Positions 35,875 through 44,733 of a stretch of DNA of 64,000 nucleotides are shown here, one piece after another; within the stretch, counting starts at the first letter, position 1; every line of letters starts with the position of its first letter. The stretch comes from Flavihumibacter sp. ZG627 (lineage in GTDB: Bacteria; Bacteroidota; Bacteroidia; Chitinophagales; Chitinophagaceae). The notes beneath the pieces are model-generated. The model ran no database searches. It was not told where the DNA came from and worked only from the letters and a program-made list of their open reading frames with translations. The translations under genes and the position numbers were made by a program. The DNA lies in the NCBI RefSeq assembly GCF_000814325.1, contig NZ_JPHF01000008.1, positions 62,001 through 126,000 of the forward strand, written 5' to 3'.

Positions 35875-38800
35875 TTAAAAGGATACACGAATACTTGCAC
35901 CATACCTTCTCGAAGTAGGACCTGTAAGCAATTCAAAGCCCGCTCCGTTACTTACACCAAGACTATTCGTTTCAGGATCTACGTTAGTATACTTTGGCAG
36001 GTTGGGTGCATCATACCAAAGATTCTGGCCTGATAGCGTGAAGGAGATCGCGCCAAAAGGTGTCCTCTTCAGGATCTTTTCATCCAGACTATAGGAAAGG
36101 GATGCTTCCCTAAGCCTTAAAAGTGTAGCATCAAAGATGTTGGTCTCGTCAGCCCCTAGGTACTGGTTGAAGAAAATACCAGAAGCACTTGACTGTACTG
36201 TATTCGGTTCACCATTAGCATCCACACCAGCAAGGATCAATGTCTGGTAACGGTCAAAATCAGTATCCTTCGTTATACCACGAGCAAGCAGAGTTGCAGC
36301 AGTACGGCTGTATATATCACCGCCTTTAGTAAAGTCCCACTGCATCCGAAAAGAAAGGCTCTTCCAGCTAAGGGTACCTATACCTGAAAGTTTATAATCG
36401 GGGTTGGGATTACCAATGATCGTTAGTTCATTATTCACAGCATAGTCGCCACTTGGATCAACCAACTTACCACCACTCTTCTCTTCGCGAACAATGGAAC
36501 TACCCATAATCACATTGATAGGTTCACCAACAACCGCAAAATTTCCGAGGTTTGTAAATCCTGTTAGTACAAGACGCTCTACTCCTTCAGGTAGCTGAGT
36601 CACTTTACCCCGATTAAGCGTAAACACCCCATCGAGCTGCAGATTCCAATCACGAGACCTTACAACATTGTATCCCAGTCCCAGTTCTATACCTTTATTT
36701 TCTGAAGAACCGGCATTGATACTGGTAACAGTAAAACCTGTTGACGGATCCAGATCGCGGTCTAGTATCTGATCATCGGTTATACGTTTGTACAAAGTCA
36801 GGTCAACATTCACACGACTGTCAAAAAAGCGGGCTTCCACACCGGCTTCATATTCCTTAAGCAATTCTGGCTTAAGGTCGCTATTTGGAAGACGTGTACT
36901 AAACTGGTTGGTGTTAACGACATTACCTGCCCTGTCAACAAATGCCTGTGATCCGATCACCAGGGATGGTCTGGTATTGTAAGGAGATGGGAACCGTGCT
37001 GAGGTAGCGAGCCCTACACGAAACTTGAGGTAATTGATGCTGCTACTATTCTGCAAACCGCCAAAGGCTGAAGTAGGAATGAAAGAAAGACTAACACTAG
37101 GATAAAAAAGTGAGCGATTTTCCTTTTCGAGGGTAGAGCTCCAGCTATTACGGCCGCCAAGGTTAAGATAAAGATATTGGCGGTATCCAAGTGTTGCATT
37201 GGCGAAGGCACCGATCGACTGGCTTTTTACTTTATAATCAAGGCCGCCTGGTGTATAGTTGACGAAATTATCGTGGTCAAAAAGCCCGAATACAAGTTGG
37301 TTGGTTGAACGAAGTCCATTCTGAGAATAGCTGCGTTCCACAGAATTTATGCCCGCATCAACGTTAAGGTCAAAATCATCAGTGATATTACGTACAAAAT
37401 TGGCGATGACATCATGGTTAAGTATCTGGTTAACTGCATCAGTAGTTTGATGAATACCGAGCGGGTATCCATCCGCTGCGCCTTTATTAACAGAGTAAAA
37501 CTGGTTCTCACTATAATTATCATATCCGAATCGATAAGAAACATTCAACCCTTTCATTATATCATACTTAAGCATCAGGTTACCATAAGTACGTTGAACT
37601 TTATTTCCGACAAAGGCATTGTTAACTGTCCACCTCGGATTTTGAATATCATTACCAGCGCGATAGTAAACAGATGATCCGTCAATCGGGTTCTGATAAG
37701 GCCAGCCCATCAGATCAATATTACGGGGAGTATAAATGAGGTCACCAAATACAGAACCACTAGCGGAACCACTACCAAAAGATGTTCCATTTGGCGGAGT
37801 CTTCATGTCAGACTTCACAAAGTTGATAGTTCCGCTGATTGTGAAATTATTGTTTAGTTTGGCTGTTCCACCCATGCCAAGTGTATTACGGATCAACCTG
37901 TTACCGGGAGTGAAACCCAGGTCATCGAGGTAACCAAAATTAGCATTGAATGTAGTGTTGTTTCCGGAACCACTTACGTTAAGGGCAGTTGTATTGACAA
38001 GACCCTGGCGGAAGAAATTTTCCACACTGTTATATGGAACATATTTAGCTTTTGCTCCTATATATTCAGGAAAAGCTGCATTTAGTGCTGCTCTGGAATA
38101 AGGGTGAGCATATTCTTGTCCTTCTAGCCGGCCACCCCAGTTAGAGTAGAACGCTGCACCTACTGAATTCTCGAAACCAGCACCCCAGTTATCGGTGTAT
38201 TCAGGAAGGTTGGCAACTTCATTTACAAAAAGTGATTGCGAAGCAGTAATCTCCAGTCCTTTCTTTGGTTTACGACCAGAACCGTTCTTGGTGGTTACAA
38301 GAATTACCCCATTTCTGCCAAGCTCACCGTAGAGTACGGAAGCACTTAATCCCTTCAGAACACTGATATTCTCAATGTTGTTAGGATCGAGGTCAAGGAA
38401 TCGGCTTGAAGTGGAACTGTTCTGGGTAAAACCATACTGTGAATTGGTAGATGCGTCAAAGGGAACACCATCCACAACGAACAATGGCTGATTACCCCCG
38501 GTTAGTGAGCTGATACCCCGAATGTTGATGCTGGTACCTGATCCGGAAAGACCACTGGATGCCAGAATGTTCACACCGGGTGCTTTTCCGGCGAGTAGTC
38601 GACCTACATCACCTTCAGGCCTTAGCTCAAGAACTTTGTCATCAACGGTTGCTACCGCATACCCCAATGCCTTCTTTTCTTTTTTGATACCCAGGGCAGT
38701 TACAACTACCTCGCTAAGGGCATCATTTCCGGCAACCATTGTAATGTTCATGAAATTTCCGGAAACAGATACAGTTTGTCTGTCAAAACCTACGCTGGAA

Positions 38801-39012
38801 AAAATAAGATCGGTACCCGATTTCACCGTAATCTTGAAATTTCCATTCAGATCTGTAGAGGTCCCCTTCCTGGAACCTCGTTCAGTTACTGAAACCCCCG
38901 GAATGGGATTGCCAATGGCATCTACCACCCTCCCGGAGACTTCCACTGTCTGGGCCATCAGAAGCTTAATGCAAAGCATCAAGATGCCCGTCAGGAAAAT
39001 CTTTCTTCTCAT
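35875..39012 (-). CDS. SusC/RagA-family TonB-linked outer-membrane protein
   Basis: A 1045-residue TonB-dependent transporter. The signal peptide (MRRKIFLTGILMLCIKLLMAQ) is followed by a carboxypeptidase-regulatory-like domain (VSGRVVDAIGNPIPGVSVTERGSRKG), then the plug with LSEVVVTALGIKKEKKALGYA and INIRGISSLTGGNQPLFVVDGVPF. The barrel ends in a C-terminal aromatic residue (ASIRVSF), the usual assembly signal. It heads the operon with SusD-like_2 and the lipoprotein. The 316-bp upstream region shows no TAnnTTTG box, so control may be by an unlinked factor. Confidence 0.95.
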   Translation of the reverse strand: MRRKIFLTGILMLCIKLLMAQTVEVSGRVVDAIGNPIPGVSVTERGSRKGTSTDLNGNFKITVKSGTDLIFSSVGFDRQTVSVSGNFMNITMVAGNDALSEVVVTALGIKKEKKALGYAVATVDDKVLELRPEGDVGRLLAGKAPGVNILASSGLSGSGTSINIRGISSLTGGNQPLFVVDGVPFDASTNSQYGFTQNSSTSSRFLDLDPNNIENISVLKGLSASVLYGELGRNGVILVTTKNGSGRKPKKGLEITASQSLFVNEVANLPEYTDNWGAGFENSVGAAFYSNWGGRLEGQEYAHPYSRAALNAAFPEYIGAKAKYVPYNSVENFFRQGLVNTTALNVSGSGNNTTFNANFGYLDDLGFTPGNRLIRNTLGMGGTAKLNNNFTISGTINFVKSDMKTPPNGTSFGSGSASGSVFGDLIYTPRNIDLMGWPYQNPIDGSSVYYRAGNDIQNPRWTVNNAFVGNKVQRTYGNLMLKYDIMKGLNVSYRFGYDNYSENQFYSVNKGAADGYPLGIHQTTDAVNQILNHDVIANFVRNITDDFDLNVDAGINSVERSYSQNGLRSTNQLVFGLFDHDNFVNYTPGGLDYKVKSQSIGAFANATLGYRQYLYLNLGGRNSWSSTLEKENRSLFYPSVSLSFIPTSAFGGLQNSSSINYLKFRVGLATSARFPSPYNTRPSLVIGSQAFVDRAGNVVNTNQFSTRLPNSDLKPELLKEYEAGVEARFFDSRVNVDLTLYKRITDDQILDRDLDPSTGFTVTSINAGSSENKGIELGLGYNVVRSRDWNLQLDGVFTLNRGKVTQLPEGVERLVLTGFTNLGNFAVVGEPINVIMGSSIVREEKSGGKLVDPSGDYAVNNELTIIGNPNPDYKLSGIGTLSWKSLSFRMQWDFTKGGDIYSRTAATLLARGITKDTDFDRYQTLILAGVDANGEPNTVQSSASGIFFNQYLGADETNIFDATLLRLREASLSYSLDEKILKRTPFGAISFTLSGQNLWYDAPNLPKYTNVDPETNSLGVSNGAGFELLTGPTSRRYGASIRVSF

Positions 39013-39328
39013 GAGTAATGTGTGTTTTGGTTAAATAATTGTTGTCATTGTTTCTGTGCGACAACCATTCATATAAAATTATGGATTTTTTAACAACAAA
39101 TATTAATCTGTAAATTTTTAATCTTCCAGGGTAAAATTTTAATTTGATGGGTATTTTATATATTTTTTTTTGTAAATTCAGTAGTTAAATACATGGAAAC
39201 TTTATAAAATGATGAAAGGATGTTACCATTTATCCTTTTTCGGATATATCGTAACGAAACTTTTCTTTTTTGAATTAAAAAAAAATCCGGGCATCAGGCC
39301 CGGATAAAAAAAATCTAAAAGACCAGAA
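39013..39328. other. AT-rich leader region of the first SusC
   Basis: 316 bp between the zinc peptidase and SusC, both minus strand. It contains the peptidase terminator at 39285-39305 and long A/T runs; a GTTGTC/GACAAC inverted repeat (6-bp arms, 13-bp spacer) lies near 39043-39067. No gene and no consensus promoter box were recognised. Confidence 0.5.
39285..39305 (-). terminator. Intrinsic terminator after the zinc peptidase
   Basis: A perfect 8-bp GC-rich stem (ATCCGGGC with GCCCGGAT) with a 5-nt loop, flanked by long A and T runs on both sides, so it could act in both directions. On the minus strand it lies 24 bp after the peptidase stop. Confidence 0.88.
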
Positions 39329-40021
39329 TTAATCCCTACTTCTGCCCTGATATATAAGGATATACTGAACCAGCGTCACGATAGATGCAACAGCTGCAAC
39401 CACATAGGTCATAGCAGCCCACTTAAGTGCATCTTTTGCCTGAGGATGTTCTTCAGCTGTCGTAATATCTGTTCGGTCGAGCCATGCAAGGGCACGTTTG
39501 CTGGCGTCAAACTCCACCGGAAGGGTAATCAACGAGAAAAGGGTTGTTACCCCGAAAAGGATAATTCCACCCAATAAAAGACTGGGAAAAGTATTGATCA
39601 TGAAAATACCTGCCAGCAGCACCCACTGTACCAGGCTTGAGCTGACCTGAACGGCCGGAACCAGCTTGCTGCGCAGCTGAAGCCAGGTATAGGCAGTTGC
39701 ATGCTGAACGGCATGCCCGCATTCATGTGCCGCCACCGCAGCAGCTGCAATATTCCTTCCCTCATATATATCCTGGCTTAAAGCGATGGTTTTGGTGGTG
39801 GGATTATAGTGATCGCTCAGGAAGCCCTGCGCCGGAACTACCTGAACATCAGTGATTCCGTTCTCCCGAAGCATCCTTTCGGCTATCTCCTTACCTGAAA
39901 ATCCCGACCGGAGGGGTGTCTGGCTGTACTTCCGGATCTTGCTTTTCAAGGCGAAAGATACCAGCATACTGATACCCACAAAAATCAAAGAAACGATCAT
40001 AATGGATGGAGTCATATACAT
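39329..40021 (-). CDS. Membrane zinc metallopeptidase (YugP-like, Zn_peptidase_2)
   Basis: A 230-residue membrane protein with the zinc motif HECGH (H99, E100, H103) in AAAAVAAHECGHAVQHATAY, and a downstream LPVEFDASKRAL in which the Glu is the likely third ligand. Hydrophobic segments lie at about 7-26, 128-165 and 205-225. This matches the YugP/Zn_peptidase_2 family; its substrate is unknown, possibly membrane proteins. ATG 40021 includes the first membrane helix. A TAnnTTTG box lies 27 bp upstream, and a strong terminator follows. Confidence 0.92.
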   Translation of the reverse strand: MYMTPSIMIVSLIFVGISMLVSFALKSKIRKYSQTPLRSGFSGKEIAERMLRENGITDVQVVPAQGFLSDHYNPTTKTIALSQDIYEGRNIAAAAVAAHECGHAVQHATAYTWLQLRSKLVPAVQVSSSLVQWVLLAGIFMINTFPSLLLGGIILFGVTTLFSLITLPVEFDASKRALAWLDRTDITTAEEHPQAKDALKWAAMTYVVAAVASIVTLVQYILIYQGRSRD

Positions 40022-40048
40022 GCTAATTAATGTGAATTATCATACCAT

Positions 40049-40056
40049 CAAAGCTA
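40049..40056 (-). promoter_or_regulatory. Bacteroidota -7 box (TAGCTTTG) for the zinc peptidase
   Basis: Exact TAnnTTTG match on the minus strand, 27 bp before the ATG at 40021. The -33 element is not clear. Confidence 0.5.
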
Positions 40057-40300
40057 TAACCAAATCCTAAATTAAACCGGAAAAGTCTCCTTTTTAACAA
40101 GTGTTCAGCCGTTTTGGCATACATGTTAATTTAAAGCTTTTATTCCTGACAATATTGCATATCCTAGGTTGTGGAAAGAATTTGAAAATAACTTTTATAT
40201 TATTGATAATCAATTGTTTAAACAGCTAATAAGAGGTGTTTGGAACACATTCTTCCCCCCTCTAAAGTTATTCACAGCATCAAAAATTTATTTTGAAATG

Positions 40301-40376
40301 TGACCCTAATTCGTAATTTAGTGCAAGAATTTAATGGGTTAGTAAGTAAAGGGTCAGCAGAAATGCTGGCCTTTTT
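40301..40376 (+). ncRNA. Candidate small RNA or attenuator ending in an orphan terminator
   Basis: An intrinsic terminator (8-bp stem GGTCAGCA/TGCTGGCC with one G-T pair, GNRA-type GAAA loop, 5 T; extended by four A-T or G-T pairs) lies at 40348-40376 with no plus-strand gene before it. Upstream, TGACCCT (40301-40307) is exactly complementary to AGGGTCA (40350-40356), the left side of the terminator stem; the two pairings exclude each other. This could be the 3' end of a small RNA or a leader attenuator for radA. The 5' end is unknown; the coordinates span only the two elements. Confidence 0.5.
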
Positions 40377-40598
40377 ACTTTCTGGTAAGAGCTGTTTTGA
40401 TCCGGTTTTTTTTCTTCTTATTTCTTTTGAATTTTTATCAGAAAATGACTCAGAAAATCAGTTTTATTTTATGCGCGTATCATAAATTATTGTCTGCAAA
40501 TTTTCTTTTTATCTCCCGGACTTTTTCTAATCTGAAATGTGTTTTGTTTTTAGGTTTATTTCTCATTCCTCTTTTTGCCTTCACATTATCTTCGCCAT

Positions 40599-41969
40599 AT
40601 GAGTAAAGCAAGGTCATCGTTTTTTTGTCAGCAATGCGGATACGAAAGCACTAAGTGGGTAGGAAAATGTCCGGCATGCCAGCAATGGAATTCTTTCGTT
40701 GAAGAGATCAGGCAAAAAGAAACCAAACTAACGGCAACGCCCTGGAAAGAAGAACGCTCGATCACCCGTTCAGGTATTACCAGATTAAAAGATATTGAAG
40801 CAGGGGAAGAAACCAGGATCGTAACTCCGGACCCTGAATTAAACAGAGTATTGGGTGGTGGTATAGTTACAGGAAGCATTGTTCTTGTAGCCGGAGAACC
40901 TGGCATCGGCAAATCAACATTATTCCTACAGGTGGGTTTACAACTTCAACTTACCCGACTATTATATATCAGTGGAGAAGAAAGTGAACAACAGATCCGT
41001 ATGAGGGCGGAGCGACTTCCCTTCGAGAGTGATAATTTTTTTCTGCTCACAGAAACGAATACACAAGCCATCTTTCAGGAAATAAAAAAACTAAAGCCTC
41101 AGCTTGTTATTATCGATTCTATTCAAACTTTGCATACCTCTTTCATAGAATCATCACCTGGAAGCGTTTCTCAGATCCGGGAGTGTGCTGCCGAAATGCA
41201 GCGTTTCGCCAAAGAAACAAATACACCGGTATTCCTGATCGGGCATATAACCAAAGACGGCACCATTGCAGGTCCCAAGATCCTTGAACATATGGTGGAT
41301 ACAGTACTTCAGTTTGAAGGCGACCGCCATTACGCCTATCGCATACTACGTACACTCAAGAATCGTTTCGGCAGTACTTCAGAATTGGGTATCTATGAAA
41401 TGAATGCCAGTGGCATGAGTGGTGTTTTGAATCCAAGCGATATTCTGTTGTCACAGAAAGAAGAGCAACTCAGTGGTATCGCAATTGCCGCCGCTATAGA
41501 AGGAATGCGACCTTTCCTGATAGAAGTGCAGGCATTGGTAACACCTTCAGTATATGGTACCCCTCAACGCACAGTTAGTGGTTTCGATTTAAGGAGATCA
41601 CAACTACTGCTTGCCGTCCTGGAAAAAAGAGGAGGCTTTCAGTTTGGAATGAAAGATGTATTTCTAAACATCACCGGCGGTATTAAAGTAGAGGACCCGG
41701 CCATCGACCTTGCTGTACTCGCTGCCTTATTAAGTTCCTATACCGATATTCCTATTCCACATACCATCTGCATGGCGGGTGAAGTTGGACTCAGTGGCGA
41801 GATCCGTTCTGTTAATCGTATTGAACAGCGTATAGCCGAAGCTGAGAAGCTTGGATTTGAAAAAATGATCATCTCGCGTTATAACCAGAAGGGACTTCCA
41901 AAGTTCAATACGCGCATGGAGATCATCGCAGTTTCGCGTGTGGAGGATGTTTACCGTATATTATTTTAA
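40599..41969 (+). CDS. radA: DNA repair protein RadA/Sms
   Basis: A RecA-like ATPase that helps branch migration during recombination and repair. The N-terminal zinc finger is C10-x2-C13...C24-x2-C27; Walker A is GEPGIGKST (about 99-107); the family motif KNRFG is in LRTLKNRFGSTSELGIYEM; a Lon-protease-like C-terminal domain follows. I start at ATG 40599 (456 residues; usual length about 455-460). A TTG at 40575 lies in frame but adds eight unrelated residues. TATCTTCG, one base off the -7 consensus, lies just before the ATG. comF follows after a 52-bp gap with a hairpin. Confidence 0.95.
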   Translation: MSKARSSFFCQQCGYESTKWVGKCPACQQWNSFVEEIRQKETKLTATPWKEERSITRSGITRLKDIEAGEETRIVTPDPELNRVLGGGIVTGSIVLVAGEPGIGKSTLFLQVGLQLQLTRLLYISGEESEQQIRMRAERLPFESDNFFLLTETNTQAIFQEIKKLKPQLVIIDSIQTLHTSFIESSPGSVSQIRECAAEMQRFAKETNTPVFLIGHITKDGTIAGPKILEHMVDTVLQFEGDRHYAYRILRTLKNRFGSTSELGIYEMNASGMSGVLNPSDILLSQKEEQLSGIAIAAAIEGMRPFLIEVQALVTPSVYGTPQRTVSGFDLRRSQLLLAVLEKRGGFQFGMKDVFLNITGGIKVEDPAIDLAVLAALLSSYTDIPIPHTICMAGEVGLSGEIRSVNRIEQRIAEAEKLGFEKMIISRYNQKGLPKFNTRMEIIAVSRVEDVYRILF

Positions 41970-41985
41970 ACGGTGATAACACCCT

Positions 41986-42022
41986 TGATGCTGAAAGCAT
42001 GATAAACTATCTTTCAGCATCA
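41986..42022 (+). promoter_or_regulatory. 12-bp hairpin ending at the comF start codon
   Basis: TGATGCTGAAAG (41986-41997) is exactly complementary to the segment at 42011-42022, with a 13-nt loop. The right arm covers the last bases before comF and the A of its ATG, so the folded RNA would hide the ribosome entry site. There is no T-run, so it is not a standard terminator. A translational switch or RNA thermometer is possible. Confidence 0.5.
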
Positions 42023-42729
42023 TGGTAAAATCACTGCAACTACTCTTCAATGCCTTTGGCCAATTAATATTTCCACATACCTGTAGCGCCTGTGGTTCTG
42101 ATATGCTGCATGCGGATGCCGGTGTCTGCTCTTCATGCCTGCACCAGTTACCGCTTACCGGCTATCATAAGCAGAGCGGTAATGCAGTAGAAAAAATTTT
42201 CTGGGGACGTATAGCTATGCAGCAGGCCGCAGCCTGCTGCTTCTTCACCAAAAAAAGCCGGGTTCAGTCGATCATGCACCAGGTTAAATACAAACACCGC
42301 AGAGATACGGCAGTTCAGATAGGTGAATTTATGGGGCACCAGCTTCTCAGCGCTTCATGGTTGCCAGAAATTGATCTGCTATTGCCAATGCCCTTGCACA
42401 AAAAACGGTTACAGCAAAGAGGATACAACCAGGCTGCCTTATTATGTGAAGGAATGCAGACCGTTTTAAAGATCCCTTTGCTCACAACGGCTATATCTCG
42501 ACGCAATGAAACCATTTCCCAAACCAGTCAGCAGCGAAGCGATAGGTGGGAGAATATGCAAAAGGTATTTGAGGTGAGTGAGCCGGAGAAACTGACCGGT
42601 AAACATGTGCTTCTGGTGGATGATGTTGTTACAACCGGCGCAACGCTGGAAGCAATGGGCGAACAACTTCTCCGCACGCCAGAACTTAAACTTAGTATCT
42701 ACTGTTTTGCCTATACCCTTCCGCATTGA
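42022..42729 (+). CDS. comF: ComF-family phosphoribosyltransferase-like protein
   Basis: A 235-residue ComFC-type protein linked to DNA uptake in other bacteria. It has an N-terminal zinc site (CSACGSDMLHADAGVCSSC) and a C-terminal PRTase fold with LLPMPLHKKRLQQRGYNQA and the PRPP-binding motif LLVDDVVTTGAT. The biochemical role is not settled. It follows radA, and its start codon lies in a 12-bp hairpin. The stop overlaps a TTG that could be mistaken for the next gene's start. Confidence 0.92.
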   Translation: MVKSLQLLFNAFGQLIFPHTCSACGSDMLHADAGVCSSCLHQLPLTGYHKQSGNAVEKIFWGRIAMQQAAACCFFTKKSRVQSIMHQVKYKHRRDTAVQIGEFMGHQLLSASWLPEIDLLLPMPLHKKRLQQRGYNQAALLCEGMQTVLKIPLLTTAISRRNETISQTSQQRSDRWENMQKVFEVSEPEKLTGKHVLLVDDVVTTGATLEAMGEQLLRTPELKLSIYCFAYTLPH

Positions 42730-42773
42730 ATAAAATTGCTGCAGATCTGGGTAGCTGGATTATTTTTGATGTA

Positions 42774-44171
42774 ATGAGAACTTTCTTTACACCACTTATA
42801 TATATAGCATTACTTACACTTTTCGGCTGTACAAAGGAAAGCTTGCTGACAGATCCGGGTGCAAGGATAACTACCAGCCTCGATACCCTCCATTTCGATA
42901 CCCTGTTCACAGCAACAGGTTCCTTTACACAAAAATTCACGATCAAAAACCAGAACGATCAGAAACTAAACATTTCTTCCATCCGACTGGCAGGCGGCAA
43001 TAGTTCTGTTTTCAATATTAATGTTAATGGTGAACCCGGTCCCTCTATTACTAACATGGAAGTGGGTGCCAATGACAGCATCCATGTTTTTGTAAATGCA
43101 TCATTGCCTTCAGGTCAACAGCAATTACCTTTTATTGTACAAGACAGTATCGAGATCAATTGGAATGGCAATGCTCAATGGGTACAATTAGATGCATGGG
43201 GACAAAACGCAAGGTATATCCGCAATGGAATCATAACTGCTAATACCAGTTGGAACAATGAATTGCCTTACGTTATACAAGGTGCGCTAACAATAAATGA
43301 AAACGCTACGCTTCAGATTAATGCAGGCACCCGCATCTACCTGCATGCCGATGCAGTAATGTTTGTTGATGGCAGCATTAGAGTGAATGGTGATAGTGTT
43401 GCAAAAGACCGCGTGGTCTTCAGCGGCGACCGGTTGGATGAGCCTTATAATAATTTCCCTGCTTCATGGCCAGGAATTTATCTCCGCCCTAAAAGCAATA
43501 ATAACCTTTTCGAATATGCGATAATTAATAACGCATACCAGGCAATTATAACTGAGGGACAACAGGCTGGCGGGGGAAAAAAGCTTACCATGAACCAATG
43601 CATCATCAATAATGCCTGGGATGCGGGACTTCTTGCTGTTAACAGCTCAGCAGAATTGAACAACTGCCTGATTAGCAACTGTGGTAAGAATGTACAACTT
43701 GTTTATGGTGGAAACTACTCATTCAACCATTGCACATTGGCGAGCTATAGTAATATATGGTCTGTTCATAAAGATCCGGTATTACTTGTAAGCAATATGA
43801 TTAAGATAAATGAGCAGGTGCTGACGTCACCTCTTTCTGCAAATTTCACCAACACAATCTTCTGGGGAGATGCGGGTACGGTGGAAAATGAAGTGGTGGC
43901 CATAAAAGAGGGAGATGCATCTTATTTTGTCAGCTTTAGTGATGGACTCTGGAAGATGGTGGTGATTCCATCTTATATTACTGTACTTAATATGATTAAT
44001 ACCGATCCGCAGTTTTTAAATAATAGCGGCATAGAATATGCATATGATTTCAGGTTAGCAGATGGCTCGCCTGCTATCGATAAAGGAAGCAACAGCTCAT
44101 TGATAGTTGACCTCGATGGTAAGAACAGGAAAAATGGTCAACCCGATTTAGGTGCCTATGAAAAACAATAA
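42774..44171 (+). CDS. Lipoprotein with a right-handed beta-helix
   Basis: A 465-residue lipoprotein. From ATG 42774 the protein has a signal peptide and lipobox (LLTLFGC, Cys19); an in-frame TTG at 42726 overlaps the comF stop and would only add 16 residues before the signal peptide, so I rejected it. The N-terminal part (QKFTIKNQNDQKLNISSIRLAGG) resembles an Ig-like repeat domain; residues about 190-400 carry parallel beta-helix-type repeats (NNLFEYAIINNAYQAIITEG, NNAWDAGLLAVNSSAELNNCLISNCGKN). The C-terminus ends DLDGKNRKNGQPDLGAYEKQ, typical of choice-of-anchor beta-helix proteins. Function unknown; surface adhesion or polysaccharide binding are possible. Confidence 0.85.
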   Translation: MRTFFTPLIYIALLTLFGCTKESLLTDPGARITTSLDTLHFDTLFTATGSFTQKFTIKNQNDQKLNISSIRLAGGNSSVFNINVNGEPGPSITNMEVGANDSIHVFVNASLPSGQQQLPFIVQDSIEINWNGNAQWVQLDAWGQNARYIRNGIITANTSWNNELPYVIQGALTINENATLQINAGTRIYLHADAVMFVDGSIRVNGDSVAKDRVVFSGDRLDEPYNNFPASWPGIYLRPKSNNNLFEYAIINNAYQAIITEGQQAGGGKKLTMNQCIINNAWDAGLLAVNSSAELNNCLISNCGKNVQLVYGGNYSFNHCTLASYSNIWSVHKDPVLLVSNMIKINEQVLTSPLSANFTNTIFWGDAGTVENEVVAIKEGDASYFVSFSDGLWKMVVIPSYITVLNMINTDPQFLNNSGIEYAYDFRLADGSPAIDKGSNSSLIVDLDGKNRKNGQPDLGAYEKQ

Positions 44172-44208
44172 GTTCAGATATTTGTTATTCAATCTATAAA
44201 CTCCACAT

Positions 44209-44721
44209 ATGTTAAAAACATTGCTTGTTTCATTGATGGTGCTGGCCAGCACTGGTATATATGATTTCAAGGTAAATACGCTTGATGGCAAGCCGCTTGA
44301 TCTTGCCCAGTTCAAAGGAAAGAAAATGCTGATAGTAAACACTGCATCAAAATGTGGTTATACAAAACAATATTCAGACCTCCAGGAGCTGTATGAAAAA
44401 TATGGTAATAAGATTGCAGTTATAGGCTTTCCGGCAAACAATTTCGGACAGCAGGAACCCGGGTCAAATGCGGAGATCGGTGAATTTTGTAAGAAGAACT
44501 ATGGGGTAAAATTCCCGATGGCTGAAAAGGTATCCGTTAAAGGTGGAGATATTCACCCGCTTTTCAAATACCTCACCGAAGAAGCTGCCAAACTGGGAGT
44601 TGAAGATCCTATCAAATGGAATTTCACCAAATTCCTTATTGACGAGAACGGAAAACTAATAGCGGTATTCCCAAGTAAAGTGAAACCTACCGATCCGGAG
44701 ATCACCAAGTACCTGAATTAG
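44209..44721 (+). CDS. Glutathione peroxidase-family thiol peroxidase
   Basis: A 170-residue GPx-family peroxidase of the Cys type, probably thioredoxin-dependent. The catalytic Cys lies in TASKCGYTKQYSDLQEL; the resolving Cys is in EFCKKNYG; the Trp is in WNFTKFLI. The usual catalytic Gln of the NQFG motif is Asn here (FPANNFGQQEPG), a variant I believe occurs in other bacterial members. The N-terminal hydrophobic stretch (MLKTLLVSLMVLASTGIYDF) could be a signal peptide, placing the enzyme in the periplasm. It lies between the beta-helix gene and holB with short gaps. Confidence 0.92.
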   Translation: MLKTLLVSLMVLASTGIYDFKVNTLDGKPLDLAQFKGKKMLIVNTASKCGYTKQYSDLQELYEKYGNKIAVIGFPANNFGQQEPGSNAEIGEFCKKNYGVKFPMAEKVSVKGGDIHPLFKYLTEEAAKLGVEDPIKWNFTKFLIDENGKLIAVFPSKVKPTDPEITKYLN

Positions 44722-44733
44722 TATCTTCGCCGC

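Larger units (their letters stand above)
40022..40598. other. 577-bp intergenic region with an orphan terminator
   Basis: It lies between the divergent zinc peptidase and radA. It holds the peptidase -7 box (40049-40056), one exact DnaA-box-like nonamer TTATTCACA (40268-40276), a run of C, an orphan plus-strand terminator (to 40376) and a T-rich stretch before radA. No convincing protein gene was found; two frames of about 60-70 codons in the T-rich part have no known domain. Confidence 0.6.

Noticed and set aside
40150-40280. Possible replication origin
   Set aside because: Only one exact DnaA box (TTATTCACA, 40268-40276) beside AT-rich DNA; the next-best site has two mismatches, no box cluster, and gene strands show no change of polarity here. 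GC-skew of the whole chromosome would decide.
40300-40606. Two overlapping plus-strand frames of about 61 and 69 codons
   Set aside because: They cross the orphan terminator or the T-rich radA leader; their hydrophobic Phe/Leu/Ser composition reflects the T-richness.
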